From NCBI RefSeq assembly GCF_019599295.1, contig NZ_JAIEWN010000023.1:6125-54187 (forward strand): a stretch of 48,063 bases of DNA, written 5' to 3'. Positions 1 to 9,791 of the stretch are shown here, one piece after another. The translations under genes and the position numbers were made by a program. Source of the DNA: Oscillochloris sp. ZM17-4 (lineage in GTDB: Bacteria > Chloroflexota > Chloroflexia > Chloroflexales > Chloroflexaceae). Position 1 is the first letter of the stretch. Each line of letters opens with the position of its first letter. Below the pieces are notes generated by a model that was given only the letters and a program-made list of their open reading frames with translations, was not told where the DNA came from and made no database searches.

Positions 1-35
1 GCTTCAGCCGCCAGCCCGCATGCAAGACGTTCCGT
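1..35. repeat. Partial copy of a dispersed GC-rich element
   Basis: The first bases (GCTTCAGCCGCCAGCCCG, then TGCAAGACGTT) match the end of the element found complete near 20.05-20.24 kb and partially near 4.46-4.56 kb. The window edge cuts it off, so its other end is not visible. It lies just upstream of the clpS promoter. Confidence 0.5.
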
Positions 36-79
36 CACACCCCCCAATACACAGCCCCCCGCCCTGCGGGTCCGAGATA

Positions 80-88
80 TGCTATACT
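80..88 (+). promoter_or_regulatory. Extended -10 promoter of clpS
   Basis: TGCTATACT is a good extended -10 box (TGn plus TATACT). No convincing -35 is present, as is usual for extended -10 promoters. The predicted start point lies about 35 nt before the clpS ATG, a distance repeated at many other genes in the window. Confidence 0.6.
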
Positions 89-130
89 ACCTGTTGGCTC
101 CACATATGCAGCATCGTTGTAGGTGGTGAG

Positions 131-454
131 ATGACGACCCAGGATCCCGATACTCGCGTGATACCCGATGTGACCTTTATTGTCGCGAGCCGCGAGGATC
201 TTGAGAAGCTCTATCGGGTGATTATTGAGAATGACGATGTGACCCCGATGGACTTTGTGGTCATGGTGCTGCGCCTGTTCTTTGGCCTAAGCCTAGAGGA
301 CGCGATGCAGGTTATGATCACCGCCCATAATGAGGGCCGCGCCCTCGTCACAACGATGCCGTTTGAAGAGGCGCAGGAGCGAGTCTACAGCGCCCATACG
401 GTCGCCCGTGAGGAGGGCTACCCGCTCACGTTCTACCTTGAGCCCGATGAATAA
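131..454 (+). CDS. clpS: ATP-dependent Clp protease adaptor ClpS
   Basis: Small (107 residues) ClpS-family adaptor, which in known systems binds the N-domain of ClpA/ClpC and delivers N-degron substrates to ClpP in the cytoplasm. The recognisable core is the segment with DDVTPMDFVVMVLRLFFGLS near residues 37-56, followed by the helix with the AHNEGRALV region and the closing EEGYPLTFYLEPDE. The Asp-Asp-x-Thr-Pro-Met motif is the substrate-binding loop of the family. An upstream in-frame ATG exists at 20, but it adds a low-complexity Pro/Cys-rich segment and would start before the promoter box at 80-88; ATG 131, preceded by a GGTGG ribosome site, gives the family length. Its ClpA/ClpC partner is not in this window. 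ClpB lies 4 kb downstream. Confidence 0.9.
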   Translation: MTTQDPDTRVIPDVTFIVASREDLEKLYRVIIENDDVTPMDFVVMVLRLFFGLSLEDAMQVMITAHNEGRALVTTMPFEEAQERVYSAHTVAREEGYPLTFYLEPDE

Positions 455-462
455 TAGCGCGC

Positions 463-521
463 GACGAATGACCAGCGACCAATGACGGAGTGATGCCGTC
501 ACCCGTCGCTGGTCATTTGTC
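463..521. repeat. Inverted heptad-type repeat between clpS and the hydrolase gene
   Basis: Four successive 7-bp words beginning GAC (GACGAAT, GACCAGC, GACCAAT, GACGGAG) face their near reverse complement at 496-521, with 26-bp arms and a few mismatches. The structure begins 8 nt after the clpS stop codon and ends just before the next ribosome site. It is one of several 7-bp-period hairpins in this window. Confidence 0.75.
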
Positions 522-537
522 TTGTTACGGAGTAGAG

Positions 538-2952
538 ATGCACACCCGGCCCCGTATTGCCGTACTGCTGCTGTCTGCGCTGCTGATGCTGTCCGCCTGC
601 GGCCCAGCGGTGGCGGCTGTCCCCCACGCCACCGTCGCACCCACCCCAACCGCCGCACCAACAGCCGCCCCCACGGCGACGCCGCCGCCCAGCCCCACGC
701 CCATCCCCGTCTTCGCCGCCGGCTCGCAGGTGGCCGGGGTTGATGTCGGCGGCCTGAGCCTCGCCGACGCCCGCAGCCGCCTGGTCGCTGCGCTATCCGA
801 TCCGCCGCAGCCGGTTGAGCTGCGGGCCGGCGACGCATCCCTCTCACTAGACCCAGAGATGATCGGCATGGCCACGCCGGTGGATGCGCTGCTCGACACG
901 GCAGCGGCCGACCTGCGGGCCGGTCGCCCGGCCGATGTGCCGGCCGCCGGCGGCATCGACGAGCAGACTCTGCGCACGCAGATCGCCATCCTCGCCGAGC
1001 GCGCAGCCATCCCGCCCGAGATCAGCGTGATCAGCGACACCAAGACGATCTCGCGCAGCTTCGCCTACACGCCCGGCATGGTGCTCGATGTCGACGCCGC
1101 CCTCGCCCAGGTCCGCGCCGCGCTCGCTGCGCCGCGTCCCGCCGCCACCATCGCCCTGACCCTCACCGAGAACCCGACGGTGCCGAGGGTGGGCGAGGAT
1201 CGCCTGCTCGCCGAGGTCGAGTCGATGGCCGACGCGTGGGGCGGCGTGGTCGGCTTCCACCTGTACGACCTGGAGTCCGGCGATGTGGTGCGACTCAACG
1301 ACAAATCGGTCTTCGCGGGGGCCAGCACGATCAAGGTCGCGATCATGCTGAACGCCTATGTACACCTGCCGAAGTTCAGCGAGAAGCAGGAGTTCTGGCT
1401 CGGCGAGATGATCAAGTACAGCGATAATATCTCGGCCAACCACCTGATGGCCGCCGCCGCAGGCGGCACCGGCACCGAGCTGGCCTTCACCGGGGCCGAG
1501 CAGATGAGCGCCATGCTCGCCGACGACCTCGGCCTGGAGAACCTCTACCTCTATATCCCCTACGAGTCGGGCGACTTCATCAAGCAGAATAAGATCACGT
1601 ACAAGTGCGGCCCCAAGGACCCGGTCGGCCCGAAGCCCTACACCGAGACGGGCTGCGCCCTGCGGGCGACGCCCTACGCGATCGCCCAGGTCTATAAGGA
1701 GATCGACGCGTGCGCCAGCGGCGGGGGCGTGCTGCTGGAGAAGTTCGACCTGCTAAGCCCCAAGCGCTGCCAGGAGATGCTTGATCGCCTGGCCACCAAC
1801 GGCGATAAGACCCGCATGGTGGCCGGGCTGCCCAAGGGCACCCTGGCCCAGCATAAGAGCGGCTGGATCGAGGATATGCAGGCTGACGCCGGGATCGTCA
1901 GGTCGCCCGGCGGCGACTATGTGCTGGCCGTCTATGTCTATAAGAAGCTCGCCAACGGCGTGCTGATGTGGCCCGACGAGCTGATGGCACCGACGGTGGC
2001 GGCCTTCTCACGGATCGCCTACACAGCCTATAACCCGTCACACCCGCGCACCCGCTCGCCTGCTCGCTTGCTCGCGCCCTCCGCGATCCACACGCCCCTA
2101 CTCGATCTGTATCACCTTGAGGAAGTTCGTTGGCCCGTAGCGGTAGATCGGGTGGCCGCCGGTGAGCACCACCAGGTCTCCGCGCTGCACAAAGCCGCGC
2201 TCGCGCAGGGTGCGCTGGATGCGCTTCTCGATCTCGTCGAGCCGGTCGTGGGTCTCGATGTGCAGCGGCGTCACCCCCCAGTAGAGGCTGGTGCGCAGGC
2301 AGCTCTCGGCGGTGGGGCAGCAGGCGATGATCGGGATGCTCGGGCGGTAGTGCGAGACGAGGCGGGCGCTGGAGCCGCTCTGGGTGAGCACGGCGATCGC
2401 GCGCACCGGGAGCGTCGAGGCGATCGTGCAGGCGGCGGCGGCGATGGCGCGCGGGGTGCTCTGCACCTCGGGCAGCGCCCAGCGCGGCGCGGCGTTATGG
2501 TCGGAGTGGCGACCGCTCACCTCGATCGCGTCGGCGATCAGCGCCATCATCTCCACCGACTCGATCGGGTAGCTGCCGGCGGCCGTCTCGCCGCTGAGCA
2601 TCACTGCGTCGGTGCCGTCGATGATCGCGTTCGCCACGTCGCTGGCCTCGGCGCGGGTGGGCCGGGGGTTCTGGATCATCGACTCGAGCATCTGCGTGGC
2701 GGTGATCACTGGGATCAGCGCGCGGTTGGCCGCGTCAATGATCTGCTTCTGCACCAGCGGCACCCGCTCGGGCGGCATCTCGACGCCCAGGTCGCCGCGG
2801 GCCACCATGATCGCGTCGGTGACGGCCAGGATCTCCGGCAGCACATCCAGCGCCTCGGGCCGCTCGATCTTCGCCACCACCGGCGTGGTCTTTCCCGCCC
2901 GCTTGATGATCTCTTTGACCTGCACGATGTCGCTGGCATGGCGCACGAATGA
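538..2952 (+). CDS. Lipoprotein serine hydrolase (class A beta-lactamase fold) with abnormal C-terminal read-through
   Basis: Exported lipoprotein. A signal peptide ends in the lipobox LSAC (Cys21), then a Pro/Thr/Ala linker and a VanW-type peptidoglycan-binding segment (VAGVDVGGLSLADA). A class A beta-lactamase-like domain follows: STIK (S263, K266), SDN (295-297) and KSG (440-442), so the catalytic residues look intact. It may act on the cell wall or as a beta-lactamase-like enzyme; substrate unknown. The expected domain ends near residue 498 (about 2030). No stop follows in this frame: it stays open through 2952, running antisense across 855 nt of pyruvate kinase, so residues after about 500 are probably not a real domain. 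A TAA at 2031-2033 in another frame suggests a lost stop or a small indel. ATG 538 was chosen for the signal peptide and the GGAG ribosome site. Confidence 0.75.
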   Translation: MHTRPRIAVLLLSALLMLSACGPAVAAVPHATVAPTPTAAPTAAPTATPPPSPTPIPVFAAGSQVAGVDVGGLSLADARSRLVAALSDPPQPVELRAGDASLSLDPEMIGMATPVDALLDTAAADLRAGRPADVPAAGGIDEQTLRTQIAILAERAAIPPEISVISDTKTISRSFAYTPGMVLDVDAALAQVRAALAAPRPAATIALTLTENPTVPRVGEDRLLAEVESMADAWGGVVGFHLYDLESGDVVRLNDKSVFAGASTIKVAIMLNAYVHLPKFSEKQEFWLGEMIKYSDNISANHLMAAAAGGTGTELAFTGAEQMSAMLADDLGLENLYLYIPYESGDFIKQNKITYKCGPKDPVGPKPYTETGCALRATPYAIAQVYKEIDACASGGGVLLEKFDLLSPKRCQEMLDRLATNGDKTRMVAGLPKGTLAQHKSGWIEDMQADAGIVRSPGGDYVLAVYVYKKLANGVLMWPDELMAPTVAAFSRIAYTAYNPSHPRTRSPARLLAPSAIHTPLLDLYHLEEVRWPVAVDRVAAGEHHQVSALHKAALAQGALDALLDLVEPVVGLDVQRRHPPVEAGAQAALGGGAAGDDRDARAVVRDEAGAGAALGEHGDRAHRERRGDRAGGGGDGARGALHLGQRPARRGVMVGVATAHLDRVGDQRHHLHRLDRVAAGGRLAAEHHCVGAVDDRVRHVAGLGAGGPGVLDHRLEHLRGGDHWDQRAVGRVNDLLLHQRHPLGRHLDAQVAAGHHDRVGDGQDLRQHIQRLGPLDLRHHRRGLSRPLDDLFDLHDVAGMAHE

Positions 2953-3522
2953 CAGGGCTACGTAGTCCACATCCTGCTCCATGCCAAACTGGAGGTCGAT
3001 CAGGTCCTTCTCGGTGGCGGCCGGCGCGCTCACCCGCACGCCGGGCAGGTTGATCCCCTGGTGCTCTTTCAGCCGCCCGCCGTGTACCACCTCCGTCTCC
3101 ACCTCGCTGTCGCTGTGGCTGATCACGCTCAGCTCGATCAGCCCGTCCGAGAGCAGGATGCGGTCGCGCGGGCGCACGTCGCGTGGCAGCGACTGGTAGG
3201 TCGTCATCACCCGCTCGGCCGTGCCGATCACCGGCTCGGTTGTGATCACAAAGCGCGCGCCGGCCACCAGATCTACTGGCCGACCGCCCTCCAGCGAGCC
3301 AGTGCGGATCTTCGGCCCCTGGAGATCCTGCAGGATGGCGACGTGCCTGCCGCTCTCGGCCGCCGCCCGCCGCACCATCGCAATGCGGGCGGCGTGCTCG
3401 GCGTGCGTGCCGTGCGAGAAGTTCATGCGGGCGACGTTCATCCCGGCCTGGATCAGCCCGGCGATCCGCTCCGGTGTGTTGGTCGACGGCCCCAGCGTGG
3501 CGACGATCTTGGTCTGGCGCAT
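2098..3522 (-). CDS. pyk: Pyruvate kinase
   Basis: Last enzyme of glycolysis: phosphoenolpyruvate plus ADP to pyruvate plus ATP, cytoplasmic. The 474-residue protein has the full family layout: N-terminal MRQTKIVATLGPST, the ATP/Mg/K region with R32, N34, S36 and H37, DLQGPKIRTG (66-75), the signature VAKIERPEAL with the catalytic Lys near residue 215, ARGDLGVE, TATQMLESM, and DGTDAVMLSGETAAG, followed by the regulatory C-domain. ATG 3522 has a strong GGAGAG ribosome site; the frame is open further upstream only because it reads through the heptad repeat. Its 3' part is overlapped on the other strand by the open frame of the serine hydrolase. comEA lies upstream on the same strand. Confidence 0.97.
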   Translation of the reverse strand: MRQTKIVATLGPSTNTPERIAGLIQAGMNVARMNFSHGTHAEHAARIAMVRRAAAESGRHVAILQDLQGPKIRTGSLEGGRPVDLVAGARFVITTEPVIGTAERVMTTYQSLPRDVRPRDRILLSDGLIELSVISHSDSEVETEVVHGGRLKEHQGINLPGVRVSAPAATEKDLIDLQFGMEQDVDYVALSFVRHASDIVQVKEIIKRAGKTTPVVAKIERPEALDVLPEILAVTDAIMVARGDLGVEMPPERVPLVQKQIIDAANRALIPVITATQMLESMIQNPRPTRAEASDVANAIIDGTDAVMLSGETAAGSYPIESVEMMALIADAIEVSGRHSDHNAAPRWALPEVQSTPRAIAAAACTIASTLPVRAIAVLTQSGSSARLVSHYRPSIPIIACCPTAESCLRTSLYWGVTPLHIETHDRLDEIEKRIQRTLRERGFVQRGDLVVLTGGHPIYRYGPTNFLKVIQIE

Positions 3523-3533
3523 ACTCTCTCCTG

Positions 3534-3655
3534 GATTGCAGATTGCAGATTGCAGATTGCAGATTGCAGATTGCAGATTGTAGATTGTAGATTGTAGAGC
3601 GCAGCGCGCAGAGCGCAGATTACGTCCCAATCTACAATCTGCAATCTACAATCTG
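3534..3655. repeat. Inverted GATTGCA heptad arrays between comEA and pyk
   Basis: Nine tandem 7-bp units (six GATTGCA, three GATTGTA) at 3534-3596 face four units of the complement (CAATCTA/CAATCTG alternating) at 3628-3655. Read along the minus-strand genes, GATTGCA-type units follow the comEA stop and CAATCTG units precede the pyk ribosome site. The transcript could fold into a long hairpin around a 31-nt loop. Confidence 0.95.
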
Positions 3656-3661
3656 CAACTC

Positions 3662-4312
3662 CTACGGCCCCACCGTCACCAGCGGGCTGATCTTGCTAAA
3701 CAGCGCGTCGCCCACCCCGGTGACGTTCCTCAGGTCATCGACAGACGTAAATGGCCCCTGGGTCTCGCGGTAGGCGATGATCCGCCCGGCGATGGCCTGG
3801 CCGATCCCCGGCAGCTCCTCCAGGTCGACGGCGCTGGCTCGGTTCAGGTCGATCAGGCCGCCGGCTGAGGCTGGCGCGTCCGAGGCGGCCAGATCGGAGG
3901 CCGCCGGCGCGCCCTCGCCCAGGCGCGGGATGTGGATGTGCTGGGCGTCAGAGAGCGGCGCGGCCAGGTTCACCCCCTCGCCGGCCGCGTCGGCCAGCAG
4001 CCCCCCGGCGGCCAGCACTGCGTCGATCACCCGAGCCCCCTCCGGCAGCCGGTAGACGTCGGGCGCGTCCACGGCCCCGCTTACGTAGACGATCAGGTCG
4101 GCCGGCGCGGGGGAGGGCATCTCAGCAGCGAGATCGGGCGCGTCGAGCGGCTCGTCGAACAGCGACATGCCCAGGTCATCGGGCGGCGGCGCGGCCGGCG
4201 CCAGCGCCCCGCGCAGGGCCGGCCCGCCGATGATCACCGCCACCCCTAGCGCCACACAGGCCAGGGCCGCCAGCAGCCGCGGCCGCCGCCACCAGATCTC
4301 CGCATCGTGCAT
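3662..4312 (-). CDS. comEA: ComEA-like DNA-binding competence protein (SLBB plus helix-hairpin-helix)
   Basis: Membrane-anchored DNA receptor of the natural transformation machinery, by homology to ComEA. Order: a short cytoplasmic start, one transmembrane helix (about residues 13-32, LLAALACVALGVAVIIGGPA), a Pro/Asp-rich spacer, an SLBB domain (LIVYVSGAVDAPDVYRLPEG), an Ala-rich linker, and a C-terminal pair of helix-hairpin-helix motifs (IDLNRASAVDLEELPGIG and FTSVDDLRNVTGVGD) that bind DNA without sequence preference. Length 216 residues, normal for the family. ATG 4312 has an AAGGGGG ribosome site; a GTG three bases upstream is possible. No comEC or comF is in the window, so competence cannot be concluded from this gene alone. 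Confidence 0.9.
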   Translation of the reverse strand: MHDAEIWWRRPRLLAALACVALGVAVIIGGPALRGALAPAAPPPDDLGMSLFDEPLDAPDLAAEMPSPAPADLIVYVSGAVDAPDVYRLPEGARVIDAVLAAGGLLADAAGEGVNLAAPLSDAQHIHIPRLGEGAPAASDLAASDAPASAGGLIDLNRASAVDLEELPGIGQAIAGRIIAYRETQGPFTSVDDLRNVTGVGDALFSKISPLVTVGP

Positions 4313-4441
4313 CACGCGCCCCCTTTCGAGCGTCAGACGGCATACATCACTGCATGTACCGTCCGGGGGCGGCAAATGGTCTCACGCTCGGGCGGCGAGC
4401 GATGTTCTTTGTGTCAGAGGGCGCAGCATTGCGGCGTGTCG

Positions 4442-4450
4442 ATTATAGCA
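4442..4450 (-). promoter_or_regulatory. Extended -10 promoter of comEA (-pyk)
   Basis: On the minus strand the bases read TGCTATAAT, a perfect extended -10 box. It lies about 130 nt before the comEA start, leaving a long leader. No clear -35 is visible. Confidence 0.55.
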
Positions 4451-4454
4451 TCTC

Positions 4455-4560
4455 CGGGGCGGGCGGTTCCGGCGTCGGCGCAGGCCGACGCCCGGCGCGC
4501 AGCGCCTCTACGGCGCGGCTTCAGCCGCCCGCCCCGTGATACGCTGCAAGGACGTTACGC
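4455..4560. repeat. Dispersed palindromic GC-rich element (copy related to 20.05-20.24 kb)
   Basis: Contains a 22-bp palindrome at 4471-4492 (arms GGCGTCGGC, loop GCAG) that is the exact reverse complement of 20123-20144, and GCGGCTTCAGCCGCC at 4515-4529, also shared with the 20-kb element and with base 1 of the window. The rest of the 413-bp gap between comEA and clpB shows no gene. Confidence 0.7.
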
Positions 4561-4688
4561 CGCACCCGCACCTCATCATTACCACGAACCACCATCGCCC
4601 GCAACCTCGCCCGCGTTTGCGGCGTCCCAGCGGGGCGTAGATTCTATCACTACGCTAACGGGCAGCTAGCGCCGCGCAGATGTGCCTG

Positions 4689-4697
4689 TGCTACGAT
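4689..4697 (+). promoter_or_regulatory. Extended -10 promoter of clpB
   Basis: TGCTACGAT fits the extended -10 pattern. The start point would be about 22 nt before the clpB ATG. No CIRCE or HAIR heat-shock operator was recognised nearby, so heat control, if any, is not evident from the sequence. Confidence 0.45.
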
Positions 4698-4725
4698 GAG
4701 CCTAGCACATCACAAGGAGGCTCCT

Positions 4726-7311
<2,586 letters not shown>

Positions 7312-7337
7312 GGACGCCAGCGCGCTGCGTCTGCGTA

Positions 7338-7381
7338 GGGGCCGGGTAGGGACGCAGCGCGCTGCGTCCCTACCCGGCCCC
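7338..7381. terminator. 44-bp perfect palindrome after clpB
   Basis: Perfect self-complementary sequence (22-bp arms, no loop) starting GGGGCCGGGTAGGGACGCAG, centred at 7359/7360. Its GCAGCGCGCTGC core recurs in the hairpins at 11.08 and 12.69 kb. There is no T-run, so it is not a classical Rho-independent terminator, though it could stop or protect the clpB transcript. Confidence 0.8.
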
Positions 7382-7449
7382 CGTGCTGTCCTCGCTGGCA
7401 CGGATTGTGATATGCGGGTGATACGGATCCGTGATTGTGAAGGCGCATC

Positions 7450-7477
7450 TTGACATTGCGCATGAACCTTGTATAGT
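7450..7477 (+). promoter_or_regulatory. Sigma-70-type promoter (TTGACA-16-TATAGT)
   Basis: A perfect -35 TTGACA, a 16-bp spacer and TATAGT. The start point would lie about 31 nt before the ATG at 7515. This is one of few places in the window with a consensus -35. Confidence 0.7.
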
Positions 7478-7514
7478 GATGCGGCTATGTCATTATTGAG
7501 GGCGAAGTGACCAC

Positions 7515-7931
7515 ATGAGCGAGCCCACCCCAGCCTGGCAAACCGAGATCGTCGAGCTGCACGCCTTCTTCGTGGCCTGGCTCGGCGGCGCGCTGCCCGA
7601 CGACGACGCCACCTTCGCGCGCTGTGCTGGCACGATGGCCCCCGGCTTCGCGATCATCGGCCCGGACGGCCGGCTGATCGCGCGGGAGGAGCTGCTGGCG
7701 ACTCTGCGCGCCGCCCACGGCAGCCGGCCGGGCCTGACGATCTGGATCGAGCGGCCGGCCCTGCGCTACCGCGACGGAGCCCTGACTCTCGTCACCTACG
7801 AGGAGTGGCAGACGGAGGGCGGGCGCACCAGCGGCCGCGCCAGCACCGCCCTCTTCCGCGCCACCCCCGGCGCCCCCAACGGCATCTCCTGGGCGCACGT
7901 CCACGAGACCTGGCTCTCTGGCCAGCGCTAG
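7515..7931 (+). CDS. DUF4440/SnoaL-like (NTF2-fold) protein
   Basis: 138-residue soluble protein that looks like a DUF4440 member of the NTF2-like alpha+beta barrel superfamily. Supporting features: an N-terminal helix that packs on the barrel (WQTEIVELHAFFVAWLGG), a middle strand with PGFAIIGPDGRLIAREELLATL, and alternating strands with ALTLVTYEEWQTEGGRTSGRASTALFR ending in WAHVHETWL. Such proteins include small ligand-binding proteins and isomerases; no catalytic set can be named here. The strong promoter just upstream and the separate promoter context suggest a single-gene unit. The GH5-like gene follows after 43 bp and may be co-transcribed. Confidence 0.7.
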   Translation: MSEPTPAWQTEIVELHAFFVAWLGGALPDDDATFARCAGTMAPGFAIIGPDGRLIAREELLATLRAAHGSRPGLTIWIERPALRYRDGALTLVTYEEWQTEGGRTSGRASTALFRATPGAPNGISWAHVHETWLSGQR

Positions 7932-7974
7932 CCCACCTGCCACACCCACCCATAAGCAGAGAACATCACGCCAT

Positions 7975-9120
7975 ATGCCAACTACCCACCTCCGCGTATT
8001 CCGCGGCGCACGCCTCTATCTCGCGCTCGTGGCGCTGCTCTGCGCGATCAATGTGATCCCCGCCGCCGCCAAGGAGGTGATAACTGTCACCCCCGACGCG
8101 CCGCCCCTGCCCGCGATCACGATCGCCGATGGCCGGCTCGTGGCCGGCGATCAGCCCTTCGAGATCCGCGGCGCGAACTATGTCCGGCTCACGGGGAGCA
8201 GCGCGATCTGCTCGGACATCCACTTCGGCGCCGATGGGCGCTGCCCCTGGGATCAGGCGGCCATCGACGCCGATATGGATCGCATGCAGGCCCTCGGCGT
8301 CAACACCGTGCGGGTCTTCCTGAACTACTATGTCTTCGGCGGCGCGGGCGCAGCCGACCCGGCCTATAACATCAACACGCCCCTGGAGCACCTGGACAGG
8401 CTGATCGCCAGCGCGAACCGTCGGGGGATCTACGTGCTGCCGGTGCTGATGGCCAAGTACCCCCAAGACCGCTTCACCGAGGATGGCCTGAGCCAGGCGA
8501 TCCGCCTGCATATTACCCCGCTGGCCTGGCACCTGGCGAGCCGGACGGGGGTGCTCGCCTGGGATCTCTTCAACGAGCCGGATATCGGCAGCCCGGTGGA
8601 TGAGCGCTGCTGGGACTGGGACAACGGCGACTTCCCGCCCTGCAAGGAGCTGGCGATCCAGCGGGCCGACTTCCTGACCCGTATCCACTGGCACCTGCGG
8701 ACGATTGACCCGACCCACCTGACGACGATCGGCATGGGCTTCGCCAAGAGCTACTTCCGGCCCGCCGAGGCCGCCGAGCGCCTTGCCGGCATGGTAGACT
8801 TCTACTCGTTCCACTACTACGATAACGACCCCTATGACTCCGGGCGCTATGCCCAGCACTGGTACTATGGCCAGGGCTTCCCCGCCGACCTCCAGCGCGG
8901 GATCGATGAGCTGGCGACGATGGCGCAGGCGAAGCCCGTCCTGATCAGCGAGCTGGGGTTCCCCACGGGGCCGGGCGCCCTGCGCGACGAGGCCGCGCTG
9001 CGCCACGACCTCGCCCTGGGCCTGCGGACGTCCCGCGAGCGCGGGGCCGCCGGCGTGATCCTCTGGCCCTTCCAGCCCACTCCCGAGGAGCTGATCGGCG
9101 ACCTGTTCACCGCCCCGTAG
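7975..9120 (+). CDS. Secreted glycoside hydrolase, GH5-like (cellulase/mannanase clan)
   Basis: 381-residue exported TIM-barrel glycosidase of the GH5 / clan A type. An N-terminal hydrophobic signal (LYLALVALLCAINVIPAAA, about 13-31) is followed by the typical opening FEIRGANYVR. The acid/base lies in DLFNEPDI (E201, after the family Asn) and the nucleophile in LISELGFPT (E326), both in expected positions; HYYDNDPYD supplies aromatic subsite residues. The substrate (beta-mannan, cellulose or a host glycan) cannot be told from sequence. It ends in a 25-bp-arm hairpin. Confidence 0.82.
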   Translation: MPTTHLRVFRGARLYLALVALLCAINVIPAAAKEVITVTPDAPPLPAITIADGRLVAGDQPFEIRGANYVRLTGSSAICSDIHFGADGRCPWDQAAIDADMDRMQALGVNTVRVFLNYYVFGGAGAADPAYNINTPLEHLDRLIASANRRGIYVLPVLMAKYPQDRFTEDGLSQAIRLHITPLAWHLASRTGVLAWDLFNEPDIGSPVDERCWDWDNGDFPPCKELAIQRADFLTRIHWHLRTIDPTHLTTIGMGFAKSYFRPAEAAERLAGMVDFYSFHYYDNDPYDSGRYAQHWYYGQGFPADLQRGIDELATMAQAKPVLISELGFPTGPGALRDEAALRHDLALGLRTSRERGAAGVILWPFQPTPEELIGDLFTAP

Positions 9121-9140
9121 GTGCCGACCCGGATCGTGCC

Positions 9141-9193
9141 AGTATCTATGCATAAAATGGCCAGCACCGCTGGCCATTTTATGCATAGATACT
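9141..9193. terminator. Perfect hairpin (25-bp arms, 3-nt loop) after the GH5-like gene
   Basis: Arms 9141-9165 and 9169-9193 are exact complements around the loop ACC. The upper stem is GC-rich (GGCCAGC) and the outer stem is A/T-rich with TTTTAT on the 3' side, which suits a transcription terminator. Confidence 0.8.
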
Positions 9194-9261
9194 AGTTGAC
9201 TCGTCACCATGTTCGGCGTATGCTTATAGTCCGCTACCCGCCGATCTAGGGGACATAACCA

Positions 9262-9684
9262 ATGAGCGACGGCCAACAGTACCCGACCATCGTTCTCGCC
9301 GGGGCCGACCCGGCATGGATGTTTGATATGCAGGCGCGCATCCGCACGATCGTCGGCTGGGACTACGACCTGCTGCTGACCTTCTCGGCCAGCCAGGCCC
9401 TGCGCTATGTGACGGAGCGGCAGGTGTGCCTGCTGATCACCGAGGCGATGTTTATGCGCCACGCCGAGGGCAGCGGCGCGGATCTGGCGCGGCGCGCCCG
9501 TGAGCATGTCGCCGGCATCCAGGTGCTGCTCATCCACGATGGCAACGCCTCGGCGCCGGCCTCGCCCGATATCGCCCACGCCTTGGGGCGTAAGGCCTCC
9601 CCCGAGGAGATGCAGGCGGTGCTGAGCGCCATCCTCACCCCCGGCGCCCCGAGTCAGGCTGCGGCGCTCTCATCACAGCTTTAA
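9262..9684 (+). CDS. Receiver-like single-domain protein, probably not phosphorylatable
   Basis: 140-residue protein with a CheY-like fold and no output domain. Visible: a first strand TIVLAGADPAWMFDMQARIRTIV, an alpha-beta repeat ending in ASQALRYVTERQVCLLITEAMF, and a late GRKASPEEM carrying the conserved Lys. Where the phospho-acceptor Asp should stand (after the third strand) the sequence reads ITEAM, so the acceptor seems replaced by Glu, and the acidic pair near the N-terminus is reduced to one Asp. It may act as a constitutive or non-phosphorylated adaptor. A TATAGT box at 9225-9230 could be its -10. No histidine kinase is adjacent. Confidence 0.6.
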   Translation: MSDGQQYPTIVLAGADPAWMFDMQARIRTIVGWDYDLLLTFSASQALRYVTERQVCLLITEAMFMRHAEGSGADLARRAREHVAGIQVLLIHDGNASAPASPDIAHALGRKASPEEMQAVLSAILTPGAPSQAAALSSQL

Positions 9685-9791
9685 CTGACCCTCACAGCCC
9701 GTTTATCTAGCGAGGCTATCCTACAGATGTCATCGAAAGCCTGATGCGGGGAACATTTGGCGAGCGGTGGCGAGCATCTCCTCCCTCCTTA

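Noticed and set aside
3534-3655. CRISPR array
   Set aside because: Units are 7 bp without spacers and turn into an inverted copy; no cas gene is present.
7966-9579. 537-codon minus-strand open frame across the GH5-like and receiver-like genes
   Set aside because: It spans two plus-strand genes, a terminator hairpin and a promoter, has no family resemblance, and shows shadow composition.
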